40,514 nucleotides of DNA, taken from NCBI RefSeq assembly GCF_900111375.1, contig NZ_FOHB01000015.1, positions 1 to 40,514 of the forward strand. The letters are read 5' to 3'. Each line of letters starts with the position of its first letter. The first letter of the stretch is position 1. The position numbers and the translations under genes are program-made. Origin of the DNA: Pedococcus cremeus (GTDB lineage Bacteria; Actinomycetota; Actinomycetes; Actinomycetales; Dermatophilaceae). Shown here piece by piece: positions 1 to 7,828 of this stretch. Under the pieces are notes generated by a model that worked only from the letters and a program-made list of their open reading frames with translations, was not told the DNA's origin and did no database searches.

Positions 1-1
1 C

Positions 2-406
2 AAGGCGGACGTGGACGGGTGGGTCACCGGGGTCCGGTTCTACAAGGGCACCGCCAACACCGGCACCCACATCGGGAACCTGTGGTCGGCGTCCGGGACG
101 AAGCTGGCGTCGGCGACGTTCAGCTCCGAGACCGCTTCGGGCTGGCAGCAGGTGACCTTCGCCTCGCCGGTCGCGGTGACGGCTGGAACGGTGTACGTGG
201 CGTCGTACTTCGCCCCGAACGGCGGGTATGCCGCGGACCGGGACTACTTCGCCTCCTCCGGGGTCGACACCGCACCGCTGCACGCGCTTCGTGACGGGGT
301 CAGCGGCGGCAACGGTGTCTACACCTACGGGAACGTGAGCAACTTCCCGTCCAGCACGTACAGCTCCACCAACTACTGGGTCGACGTGCTCTTCTCCACG
401 AAGTAG
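2..406 (+). CDS. DUF4082 domain protein, C-terminal part (5' end outside window)
   Basis: The frame is open from the first bases of the window and stops at TAG 404-406, so only the last ~134 residues are seen. They form a beta-rich domain with the pattern of DUF4082: a VTGVRFYKG start, NTGTHIGNLW, ASGWQQVTF, VTAGTVYVASYFAP and a terminal TNYWVDVLF. This domain occurs in extracellular proteins of Actinobacteria, often as repeats or beside Ig-like domains and carbohydrate-active enzymes; its function is unknown and a carbohydrate-binding role is inference. No catalytic residue can be assigned. The gene lies just upstream of a secreted beta-helix gene at the head of a polysaccharide locus. Its final codons and stop lie in a perfect 30-bp tandem duplication. 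Confidence 0.8.
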   Translation, partial: KADVDGWVTGVRFYKGTANTGTHIGNLWSASGTKLASATFSSETASGWQQVTFASPVAVTAGTVYVASYFAPNGGYAADRDYFASSGVDTAPLHALRDGVSGGNGVYTYGNVSNFPSSTYSSTNYWVDVLFSTK

Positions 407-448
407 GCAGTGACCGACCTCTTCTCCACGAAGTAGGCAGTGACCGAC
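389..448 (+). repeat. Perfect 30-bp tandem duplication over a stop codon
   Basis: Bases 389-418 and 419-448 are identical and begin CTCTTCTCCACGAAGTAGGC. The first copy carries the last codons (LFSTK) and stop of the DUF4082 gene; the second lies in the intergenic gap ahead of the beta-helix gene. The unit is a multiple of three, so the copied stop is in the same frame. The perfect identity suggests a recent slippage or unequal exchange event, or an assembly artefact. Confidence 0.95.
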
Positions 449-476
449 GACGGACCGATCGCCAGGGGGACGGTGG

Positions 477-2456
477 ATGGTGCTCATGACCAGGACGGCA
501 GCGGTGCTCATCGGCGCCGGCGTCCTCATCACTGTCCTCCTGGCCGGGTTCGTGGTCAGGATGATGGGCGACAGCGAGTCCGTCACTGACTCGTCGCGCA
601 ACGCGGTACGCCAGAAGGACGTCGCGCCGCCGGGCGGCAGCTCGGCCGGAGGCGGTGCCGGGCAGACGGCCGGTGCGGACGGGCGGAGGGTGGGTGCCAC
701 CTCGGCCGGCCCCAAGGGCCATCCCGTCTGCGGGCAGCCGGTGCTCCGCTCTCCGTGGAGCTACACCGGTCGGGCGGGTCCCTATCGCTCCGGGACCAAA
801 GGGCTGCCGACCTTCGGTGCACCCGGCACGGACTTCCCTGACGCCACCCGAGGACAGGTGCTGCCGCCCGAGGACAAGGACTACGAGAACTGGGAGCTCG
901 ACGCCGCCACGGTCTACTACCTCGCTCCCGGGACACACCACGGCAGCTTCAGCGCCAGGAGCGGTGACGTCTTCGTGGGTGGCTGGGCCGACGGTGTGGG
1001 TGCCACCCTCGACGGCGAGTACTCCCGCCCAGTCGCGATCGACAGCAACAGCGCAACCGGCGAGCAGGCCGGTGTCACCATCGCCTACCTCACCATCCAA
1101 GGGTTCACGCCGCCCGTCGACCAGACGGCCGTCAACCAGGCCGGCAACGCCGACTGGACCCTGCTGCACAGCACCCTCACGCTGAACGTGCCCGGCGGGG
1201 GAATGTTCGCCGCGAGTGACAACGTCCTGCGGGAGAACTGCCTGACCCAGAACGGCCAGTACGGTTTCCAGTCCGCGCAGACCATCCGAGGCGACTCCCT
1301 GACCGGCGGCCCCTACAACGTGTGGGTCGAGGGCAACGAGATCAGCTACAACGACACCTGCGACCTCTCCGGGTTGCTCAACAACCCCGGCCTCGGTTGG
1401 CGCAACCACAACCCCGTGCCCGAGCGGTACCGGAACGAGCACTGCGGCACGGTGAAGGGCAACGGCAACCAGGGCGGCTTCAAGCTGTGGGGCACCAACG
1501 GCGTGATGATCAGGAACAACTGGATCCACCACAACTGGGGTGTGGGCGGCTGGGCCGACAGCAACAACGCCAACACCACGTGGACCGGCAACACCATCAC
1601 CGACAACGAGAACGGCGCCATCTGGGAGGAGACCTCCTACAACTTCTCCATCACCGACAACTGGATCGCCCGCAACAACCTCACCGACGGCCCGGACAAC
1701 CCGCACTTCCCCATGCCGGCCATCTACGTGTCGGAGTCGGGCAGCGACCAGCGGAACGGGGGAGTGCCGAAGTGCGCCATGGCGACCTGCGCGGCGTCGA
1801 AGATGCCGGGCTACCCGAAGCGGTCCGTCATCGCCAACAACACCCTGGTCGACAACGGTGGCGGGATCTTCCTGTGGCAGAACGCCAACCGCTTCTGCGG
1901 CGACGGCTTCGACCAGGACTGCACCCTCATGAAGGGCGGATCCAAAGGTCCGTTCAGCACGGAGGGCTGCAAGGCGAACCTGCCGGGTGCCCGGCTGGAC
2001 CGGACGACGTGGCAGGGGAAGGCCACGGGTTCCCCCACCGAGGACTACTGGGACGGCTGCATGTGGCAGACGCAGAACGTCGATGTCACGCGCAACCAAA
2101 TCGACTTCGACCCCTCCCACATCGAGGGCTGTACACCCTCGGTGTGGCCGGCGTGCGGCGCGAACGGCCTGTTCAGCCAGTTCGGGGGGCCGAACAGCAG
2201 CGCCGGCGGTGGAGACATCCCGACCCAGCTGACCTTCTTCCAGGGCAACAAGTGGTCGGACAACGTCTACAACGGTCCCTCCACCTTCTACGCGTGGAGC
2301 CAGGGCAGCCACGACAACCCGGTCACCTGGGCGCAGTGGACCGGTCCGGTGGGCAAGGGGGACCGGTGCACCTCGTCGTCGGCCCGGCAGGGCGGCAGCT
2401 GCACAGGGCCGTTCGGGCAGGACTCCGGTAGCACGTTCCGGCCCGGTGGGCGATGA
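477..2456 (+). CDS. Secreted or membrane-anchored right-handed beta-helix protein
   Basis: 659 residues. ATG 477 is preceded by an AGGGGGA ribosome site (464-470); an internal ATG at 486 is a weaker option. Residues ~4-27 are one hydrophobic segment with an N-terminal Arg, serving as a signal or anchor. A Ser/Gly/Ala-rich linker follows to about residue 80. The main body (~130-600) has repeated N-rich turns such as IRNNWIHHN, WTGNTITDNENG and SVIANNTLVDNGGG, typical of parallel beta-helix folds (pectate-lyase-like, NosD-like). I count 14 cysteines after the anchor, an even number that fits disulfide bonding outside the cell. No lyase catalytic set could be assigned. At the head of a polysaccharide locus it may bind, trim or epimerise the polymer; that is inference. 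Confidence 0.8.
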   Translation: MVLMTRTAAVLIGAGVLITVLLAGFVVRMMGDSESVTDSSRNAVRQKDVAPPGGSSAGGGAGQTAGADGRRVGATSAGPKGHPVCGQPVLRSPWSYTGRAGPYRSGTKGLPTFGAPGTDFPDATRGQVLPPEDKDYENWELDAATVYYLAPGTHHGSFSARSGDVFVGGWADGVGATLDGEYSRPVAIDSNSATGEQAGVTIAYLTIQGFTPPVDQTAVNQAGNADWTLLHSTLTLNVPGGGMFAASDNVLRENCLTQNGQYGFQSAQTIRGDSLTGGPYNVWVEGNEISYNDTCDLSGLLNNPGLGWRNHNPVPERYRNEHCGTVKGNGNQGGFKLWGTNGVMIRNNWIHHNWGVGGWADSNNANTTWTGNTITDNENGAIWEETSYNFSITDNWIARNNLTDGPDNPHFPMPAIYVSESGSDQRNGGVPKCAMATCAASKMPGYPKRSVIANNTLVDNGGGIFLWQNANRFCGDGFDQDCTLMKGGSKGPFSTEGCKANLPGARLDRTTWQGKATGSPTEDYWDGCMWQTQNVDVTRNQIDFDPSHIEGCTPSVWPACGANGLFSQFGGPNSSAGGGDIPTQLTFFQGNKWSDNVYNGPSTFYAWSQGSHDNPVTWAQWTGPVGKGDRCTSSSARQGGSCTGPFGQDSGSTFRPGGR

Positions 2457-2568
2457 CCCGGCCGAACCCGCGAGCCACGGCCGGAGCCGCAGAGCGGGAC
2501 ACGCATGACGCAGGACACGGACACCAGCCGGCGCGACGGTGCGCACGGACGAGGAGAGAGGGCGCTCG

Positions 2569-3636
2569 ATGAGCTCGGTCAGTGTGGTCATTCCCTGCTA
2601 CAACTACGGCCACTTCCTCGAGCAGGCGGTCAGCAGCGTGCTGGACGACCAGCCGGGTGTGGACGTGCGGGTCCTCATCATCGACGACGCGTCGCCCGAC
2701 GGTAGCGTCGAGGTCGCTCGGCGGCTCGCCGCCCGTGACCCGCGCATCGAGGTGGTGGCGCACCAGACCAACCAGGGCAACATCGCCACGTTCAACGAGG
2801 GCCTGCTGGAGTGGGCCGACGGCGACTACTGCACGCTCCTGTCGGCCGACGACCGGGCCACACCGGGCGCCCTCGGTCGGGCCCGCGACCTGTTGGACGC
2901 CCATCCCGAGGTGGGGCTCGTCTACGGACACTCCGTCTGGTACACCGACGGCACCACCCCGCCACCTGCCCGCACGAAGGTGCGGGGCTGGTCGGTCTGG
3001 TCCGGGCAGCGCTGGCTCGAGCACCGCTTCCGCCAGGCCGAGAACCCGATCACCACTCCGGAGGTCGTCGTGCGGACGTCGCTGCAGCAGCGCGTGGGTG
3101 GCTACGACCCCCAGATGCCGAAGGCCGCCGACATGGAGCTCTTCATGCGCTTCGCGGCCTACGGCGCCGTCGGCTTCCTCCGAGGAGTCGACCAGGCGTA
3201 CTACCGGCTGCACGGTGCGAACATGAGCAAGGCCGTCAGCCCCCTGATGGACCTGGTGCAACGACGTGAGGTGTTCGAGGCAGTCCTCGACCGCTACGGG
3301 CACGCCTTGGCGGATGTCGACCACCTGCGCGACTCCGTGCACCGCCAGCTGGGCCGGGAGGCGCTCTGGGCCGCGGGGCGCGTGCACGACCGCGGTCCCT
3401 TCCGGCGAAGTGAGCTGGGGCGTCGCCTGATGGGGGCGGGCAGCAACCCGGAGGAGGGAGACGTCGAGGAGCTGTTGGCGTATGCCGTGGAGTGCTGGCC
3501 GGACGTGAAGCGGGCGCGCCTCTACCGGCAGCTCGAGGCGCAGCGTCCACTCGGCCCGCTGGACCTGATGTCCCTCGTCAACTCCAAGCGGGAGTGGTGG
3601 CTGCGTCGCCGGGCGTGGAAGTACCGGGGGTACTGA
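2569..3636 (+). CDS. Family 2 glycosyltransferase
   Basis: 355 residues from ATG 2569, chosen because GAGGAGAGAGGG (2551-2562) sits just ahead; GTG 2539 would add ten charged residues that are not part of the fold. The N-terminus (SVSVVIPCYNYGHFLEQAV) is the GT-A nucleotide-binding strand. VLIIDDASPDGS and LLSADDRATPGA hold the acidic residues expected for nucleotide-sugar and metal binding; the second is the DxD-like site. There is no clear transmembrane helix, so it should act at the inner membrane face, adding a sugar to a lipid-linked repeat unit. The C-terminal ~120 residues are helical, charged and unassigned. Donor and acceptor cannot be read from sequence. It is the first glycosyltransferase of the locus. 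Confidence 0.9.
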   Translation: MSSVSVVIPCYNYGHFLEQAVSSVLDDQPGVDVRVLIIDDASPDGSVEVARRLAARDPRIEVVAHQTNQGNIATFNEGLLEWADGDYCTLLSADDRATPGALGRARDLLDAHPEVGLVYGHSVWYTDGTTPPPARTKVRGWSVWSGQRWLEHRFRQAENPITTPEVVVRTSLQQRVGGYDPQMPKAADMELFMRFAAYGAVGFLRGVDQAYYRLHGANMSKAVSPLMDLVQRREVFEAVLDRYGHALADVDHLRDSVHRQLGREALWAAGRVHDRGPFRRSELGRRLMGAGSNPEEGDVEELLAYAVECWPDVKRARLYRQLEAQRPLGPLDLMSLVNSKREWWLRRRAWKYRGY

Positions 3637-3732
3637 CGGACAGCCGGGTCCGCGCGAAGTTCTTCCAGGCCCGCGGTATCAGGCGCAGCTCCCGACGCTC
3701 TTCTGACTAGGACGCCCTCTGGAGGGGGCGAC

Positions 3733-4512
3733 GTGGGAACGAGAGATCGGCAGGGGGTCGGGCTCATGGGTGGTCAGCAGCAGGACGAAAGCCAGCGCAG
3801 GGCGGCCCGGAAGGCCTTCCTCCTCGCGGCCGGCCTGGGAACTCGCCTCCGCCCGGTCACCGACGCCCTCCCCAAGTGCCTCGTCGAGGTCGGTGGCCGG
3901 ACGATGCTCGACCGTTGGCTGGACTGCCTCGCGGCGGCAGGTGTCGAGGAGGTCCTCGTCAACACCCACCACTTCGCAGACCTCGTCGAGACGCACGTGG
4001 CCGCCCGTGCCACGCCGCCCGTCGTCCACGTCGTCCACGAGCCGGAGCTGCTGGGCAGCGCGGGCACCCTGCTCGCGAACCGTGACTTCGTCGACGACGA
4101 CGAGATGTTCCTCGTGGTCAACGCGGACAACCTGACCGACTTCGACCTCGGCGAGCTCGTCGACGCCCACCGTGCCAGCCGGGCGGACGCCACGCTGACG
4201 GTGTTCCGCGCGCCCCGCCCGTCGGAGTGCGGGGTGGTCGAGGTGGACGACGACGGCTGGGTGGTGGGGTTCGCCGAGAAGCCGGCCGAGCCCAGGAGCG
4301 ACCTGGCCAACGCCGGCATGTACGCGTTCGGCCCGTCGGTGCTCGACCTCGTCGAGCCCTCCCTGCCGCGGGACATCGGGTTCGACCTCCTGGGGCGGCT
4401 GGTCGGGCGTGCCCGAGCGGTGGCGATCGGGGACAGCTACTTCACCGACATCGGCACGCTTTCGGCACTGGAGCAGGCACGGCAGGTCTGGGAGAGCAGG
4501 GCGACGGCATGA
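3733..4512 (+). CDS. hddC: Sugar-phosphate nucleotidyltransferase, HddC-like (heptose-1-phosphate guanylyltransferase)
   Basis: 259 residues from GTG 3733, which has GGAGG (3721-3725) seven bases ahead; ATG 3766 with AGGGGG is a real alternative. The signature LLAAGLGTRLRP and the PKCLVEVGG block define the sugar nucleotidyltransferase fold. VVNADN is the metal-binding site, and GFAEKP and the final DIGT motif complete the substrate pocket. The enzyme would transfer GMP from GTP to D-glycero-alpha-D-manno-heptose 1-phosphate. The specificity call rests on the overlapping HddA-like kinase downstream and on the GmhB-GmhA fusion later in the locus; from sequence alone mannose-1-phosphate guanylyltransferase is the main alternative. 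Its stop overlaps the next start (ATGA). Confidence 0.82.
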   Translation: MGTRDRQGVGLMGGQQQDESQRRAARKAFLLAAGLGTRLRPVTDALPKCLVEVGGRTMLDRWLDCLAAAGVEEVLVNTHHFADLVETHVAARATPPVVHVVHEPELLGSAGTLLANRDFVDDDEMFLVVNADNLTDFDLGELVDAHRASRADATLTVFRAPRPSECGVVEVDDDGWVVGFAEKPAEPRSDLANAGMYAFGPSVLDLVEPSLPRDIGFDLLGRLVGRARAVAIGDSYFTDIGTLSALEQARQVWESRATA

Positions 4513-5498
4513 TCATCACGCAGACACCGCTTCGCGTGGGCCTCGTCGGCGGTGGGACCGACCTGCCCGACTTCTACCGCGAGCACGGCGGCCGGGTGCT
4601 CAACGCCGCCATCGACAAGTACGTCTACGTCGTCGTCAAGCAGCGCTTCGACGACGAGATCTACGTGAACTACTCCGCCAAGGAGATCGTCTCGCGCGTC
4701 GAGGACCTCGAGCACGAGCTGGTGCGGGAGGCCCTGCACATGACCGGGATCCGCGGCGGGCTCGAGATCACCACCCTGGCCGACATCCCTTCAGCAGGGT
4801 CCGGACTCGGCTCGTCGTCGGCGGTGACCGTGGGCCTGCTGCACGCGCTCTTCGCCTACCGCGGACGCCAGGTCACCGCGGAGGAGCTGGCGGAACGTGC
4901 CTGCACCATCGAGATCGACCGCTGCCGCAAGCCGATCGGCAAGCAGGACCAGTATGCCGCCGCGTTCGGCGGCATCTGTGACCTCCACTTCGGCCCTGGT
5001 GACCGTGTGGTCGTCGACCAGCTCGACCTGACACCGACGGTGCGGCGGCAGGTGCAGGACGAGCTCCTGCTCTTCTTCACCGGCACCACCCGCCAGGCGA
5101 ACAGCATCCTCGGCGAGCAGAAGGCCAACATCGCAGACCGCCTCGCCCAGCTGTTCCAGCTGCGCGACCTCGCGGGTGACGCAGCGGCTGGCCTGCGGGA
5201 GGGCGACGTCGACGCGCTGGGTGTCGCCGTCAACAAGAGCTGGGCCGCCAAGCGCGACCTTGCCTCGGGCGTCACCAACAGCCAGATCGACGAGGCGGTG
5301 GAGGCGGCGATCGGGGCCGGTGCCACCGGGGCCAAGGTCACCGGCGCCGGCGGCGGTGGCTTCCTGCTGGTCGTGTGCCCGTTGGAGAACCAGCGGGCGG
5401 TGCGGCAGCGGCTCGCCCACATGCGCGAGCTGCCCATCAAGATCGAGCCGTTCGGCTCGAGGGTCATCCTGAACGTGCACCGGGACATCTGGAGCTGA
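4509..5498 (+). CDS. hddA: GHMP kinase, D-glycero-alpha-D-manno-heptose 7-phosphate kinase (HddA-like)
   Basis: 329 residues. ATG 4509 overlaps the hddC stop by four bases, and the conserved N-terminus MIITQTPLRVGLVGGGTD begins exactly there. The glycine-rich ATP loop is IPSAGSGLGSSSAV (~95-108), and the GHMP C-terminal motif is KVTGAGGGGF. HddA phosphorylates C1 of heptose 7-phosphate with ATP, giving the 1,7-bisphosphate for GmhB. DKYVYV, QDQYAAAFGG and FTGTTR are typical of the HddA/WcbL branch rather than galacto- or mevalonate kinases. Translational coupling to hddC supports the pathway. Fucokinase-like activity is the less likely alternative. Confidence 0.88.
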   Translation: MIITQTPLRVGLVGGGTDLPDFYREHGGRVLNAAIDKYVYVVVKQRFDDEIYVNYSAKEIVSRVEDLEHELVREALHMTGIRGGLEITTLADIPSAGSGLGSSSAVTVGLLHALFAYRGRQVTAEELAERACTIEIDRCRKPIGKQDQYAAAFGGICDLHFGPGDRVVVDQLDLTPTVRRQVQDELLLFFTGTTRQANSILGEQKANIADRLAQLFQLRDLAGDAAAGLREGDVDALGVAVNKSWAAKRDLASGVTNSQIDEAVEAAIGAGATGAKVTGAGGGGFLLVVCPLENQRAVRQRLAHMRELPIKIEPFGSRVILNVHRDIWS

Positions 5499-5499
5499 C

Positions 5500-6651
5500 A
5501 TGACGACGACCCCGGTGATCCCGGTGATGAAGCCCTGGCTGGACGAGGCCGAGGCGACGGCGGCCGCAGAGGTGGTCAGCTCCGGCTGGCTCGCCCAGGG
5601 CCCGCGCGTGGCGGAGTTCGAGTCGGCCTTCGCGGCGCACGTCGGCGCGGGGCACGGGGTGGCCGTCTCCTCCTGCACCACGGCACTGCACCTGGCCCTG
5701 CACCTGCTCGGCATCGGGCCCGGCGACGAGGTCGTCGTGCCGTCCTTCTCCTTCATCGCCACGGCGAACTGCGTCGTCTACGTCGGCGGCACACCGGTCT
5801 TCGCGGACGTCGAGGCCGACGACGGCAACCTCAGCGTGCGCACCGTCGAACCGCTGCTGACCGAGCGGACCCGGGCCATCGTCGTCGTCGACCAGGGAGG
5901 CATGCCCGCCGACGTCGAGCCCTTGCGGGCGCTCTGCGACAGCCGCGGCATCGCACTCGTCGAGGACTCCGCCTGCGCGGCCGGTTCCCGCTACCGCGGC
6001 GCTCCCGTCGGTGCGGGCGCCTTCCTGGCCGCGTGGTCGTTCCACCCGCGCAAGCTGCTCACCACGGGCGAGGGCGGGATGCTCACGACCTCGGACGAGC
6101 AGGTGGCGGAGCGGGCGCGGCGGCAGCGCGAGCACGGCATGAGCGTCAGCGCGGCGGCCCGCCACCAGAGCCGCCAGCCCGTCCTCGAGAGCTACCTCGA
6201 GGTCGGCTTCAACTTCCGGATGACCGACATCCAGGCCGCGGTCGGGCTCGTGCAGCTGGCCAAGCTCGACGAGATGGTGCGTCGCCGCCGTGTCCTCGCC
6301 ACCGGCTACCAGGCGATGCTCGCGGACGTACCCGGTCTGCGCACGGTGCAGGACCCGGCTTGGGGCGAGTCGAACTTCCAGTCGTTCTGGGTCGAGCTGG
6401 ACAGCGGCTTCCCATTGTCGCGCAACGAGATGCTGAAGGCCCTTGCCGCGGAAGGGGTCTCGGCGCGCGCGGGGATCATGGCGGCGCACCGCCAGCCCGC
6501 GTATGCCGGCCACCAGCACGGTGACCTGTCGACGACTGAGCGGTTGACGGACCACACCCTCATCCTCCCGGTCTTCCACACCATGACCGAGGCCGAGCAG
6601 GAAGTCGTCGTCGACGTGATCCGCCGTGCGGCCGGACTGAAGGCGGCGTGA
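5500..6651 (+). CDS. DegT/DnrJ/EryC1/StrS-type PLP aminotransferase 1
   Basis: 383 residues from ATG 5500, one base after the hddA stop. This is the fold-type I aminotransferase family acting on keto nucleotide sugars: IPVMKPWLDEAE at the start, SSCTTALHLAL for phosphate binding, the VEDSACAAG segment under the PLP ring, and SFHPRKLLTTGEGG with the PLP lysine at residue 185. The segment that usually reads VHxxGxPAD is VVDQGGMPAD here, so a commonly conserved His is missing. The product is likely a 3- or 4-amino sugar nucleotide (perosamine-like); no 4,6-dehydratase is seen to supply a standard 4-keto substrate. Its stop overlaps possible starts of the next aminotransferase gene. Confidence 0.88.
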   Translation: MTTTPVIPVMKPWLDEAEATAAAEVVSSGWLAQGPRVAEFESAFAAHVGAGHGVAVSSCTTALHLALHLLGIGPGDEVVVPSFSFIATANCVVYVGGTPVFADVEADDGNLSVRTVEPLLTERTRAIVVVDQGGMPADVEPLRALCDSRGIALVEDSACAAGSRYRGAPVGAGAFLAAWSFHPRKLLTTGEGGMLTTSDEQVAERARRQREHGMSVSAAARHQSRQPVLESYLEVGFNFRMTDIQAAVGLVQLAKLDEMVRRRRVLATGYQAMLADVPGLRTVQDPAWGESNFQSFWVELDSGFPLSRNEMLKALAAEGVSARAGIMAAHRQPAYAGHQHGDLSTTERLTDHTLILPVFHTMTEAEQEVVVDVIRRAAGLKAA

Positions 6652-6695
6652 TGTCCCAGCAGCTCTTTCCCACCAGCGCCCAGGAGGCCACGCCC

Positions 6696-7811
6696 GTGAA
6701 CGCCATCCCGCTCGTCGACCTGTCCCTGCAGCACCGCGAGGTGGCCGAGGAGGTCGAGGCAGGGTTCGCAGAGGTGCTCTCGGCCGGCGACTTCATCGGG
6801 GGCAAGGCGGTCTCCGCCTTCGAGCAGGAGTACGCCGACTTCGCGGATGCACGGTGGTGCGTGGGCGTCGCCAACGGCACCGATGCCATCGAGATGGCTC
6901 TGCGGGCGGCGGGGGTCGGCCACGGAGACGAGGTGGTCGTCCCGGCGAACACGTTCATCGCCACGGCCGAGGCGGTCGTGCGGATCGGGGCCCGACCGGT
7001 CTTCGTCGACGTCGACGACGACAGCCTGCTCATCGACCCTGCGGCAGTGGAGGCAGCGGTCGGCCACCTCACCCGCGCCGTCATCCCCGTCGACCTCTAC
7101 GGCCAGGTCGCACCCTTTGAACAGCTTCCCGCCCACCTCGCAGACCATGGGGTCACCGTGGTCGAGGACGGCGCGCAGTCCCAGGGCGCGACGCGACACG
7201 GCAGGCGGGCCGGCACCTTCGGCGACATCGCCGCGACCAGCTTCTACCCCGGCAAGAACCTCGGCGCCTACGGCGACGCCGGTGCGGTCGTCACGAACGA
7301 CGACCTGCTGGCCGAGCGGGTCAGGCTGCTCGGCGCCCACGGCAGCCCTGCGAAGTACCAGCACACCCAGTTCGGCTTCAACTCGCGCCTCGACACCCTC
7401 CAGGCGGTCGTCCTGCGGGCCAAGCTGCGCCGGTTGCACGAGTGGAACGAGCAGCGGCGCCTCGCCGCCGCGGCATACGACGAGATGCTGGCCGGCACCC
7501 CGGGCCTGCGCACGCCCAGGACGTTGCCCGGCAACGAGCACGTCTGGCACCTCTACGTCGTCCGCGTGGGCCGACGTGACGAGGTGCTGGCCGGACTCCA
7601 GGCGGAGGGGATCGGGGCGGGCGTGCACTACCCCGTGCCCGTCCACCTCACCCCGGCGATGGCCGACCTCGGGTACACGCGGGGTGCCTTCCCGGTGAGC
7701 GAGCGGGCTGCCGACGAGATCGTCTCCCTCCCCATGTTCCCGGGAATCACCAGGGCCCAGCAGGAGCGCGTCGTCGACGTCCTCCTCTCCACCCTGCGTG
7801 CACACGGCTGA
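6696..7811 (+). CDS. DegT/DnrJ/EryC1/StrS-type PLP aminotransferase 2
   Basis: GTG 6696 is chosen because AGGAGG (6682-6687) sits eight bases ahead and the protein then begins MNAIPLVDL, as the family does; ATG 6651, overlapping the previous stop, would add 15 residues. From 6696 it has 371 residues. Motifs: GVANGTDAIEMALRA, VVPANTFIATAEA, VVEDGAQSQGA, and SFYPGKNLGAYGDAG with the PLP lysine at about residue 187. This resembles 3-amino sugar synthases (FdtB/DesV/QdtB group) more than the first copy does. The two differ enough to have different substrates. It acts in the cytoplasm on a keto nucleotide sugar, with glutamate as likely amino donor. Confidence 0.88.
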   Translation: MNAIPLVDLSLQHREVAEEVEAGFAEVLSAGDFIGGKAVSAFEQEYADFADARWCVGVANGTDAIEMALRAAGVGHGDEVVVPANTFIATAEAVVRIGARPVFVDVDDDSLLIDPAAVEAAVGHLTRAVIPVDLYGQVAPFEQLPAHLADHGVTVVEDGAQSQGATRHGRRAGTFGDIAATSFYPGKNLGAYGDAGAVVTNDDLLAERVRLLGAHGSPAKYQHTQFGFNSRLDTLQAVVLRAKLRRLHEWNEQRRLAAAAYDEMLAGTPGLRTPRTLPGNEHVWHLYVVRVGRRDEVLAGLQAEGIGAGVHYPVPVHLTPAMADLGYTRGAFPVSERAADEIVSLPMFPGITRAQQERVVDVLLSTLRAHG

Positions 7812-7828
7812 GCGGGCGGGGACCAGTC

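Noticed and set aside
300-2591. 763-codon open frame on the - strand
   Set aside because: It is the mirror of the beta-helix gene in high-GC DNA: Arg/Val/Gly-rich, no family motif, while the + strand has clear domain features and a ribosome site.
2505-2705. Short + strand frame starting ATG 2505 between the beta-helix and GT2 genes
   Set aside because: Runs out of frame into the GT2 gene, has no ribosome site and no conserved features.
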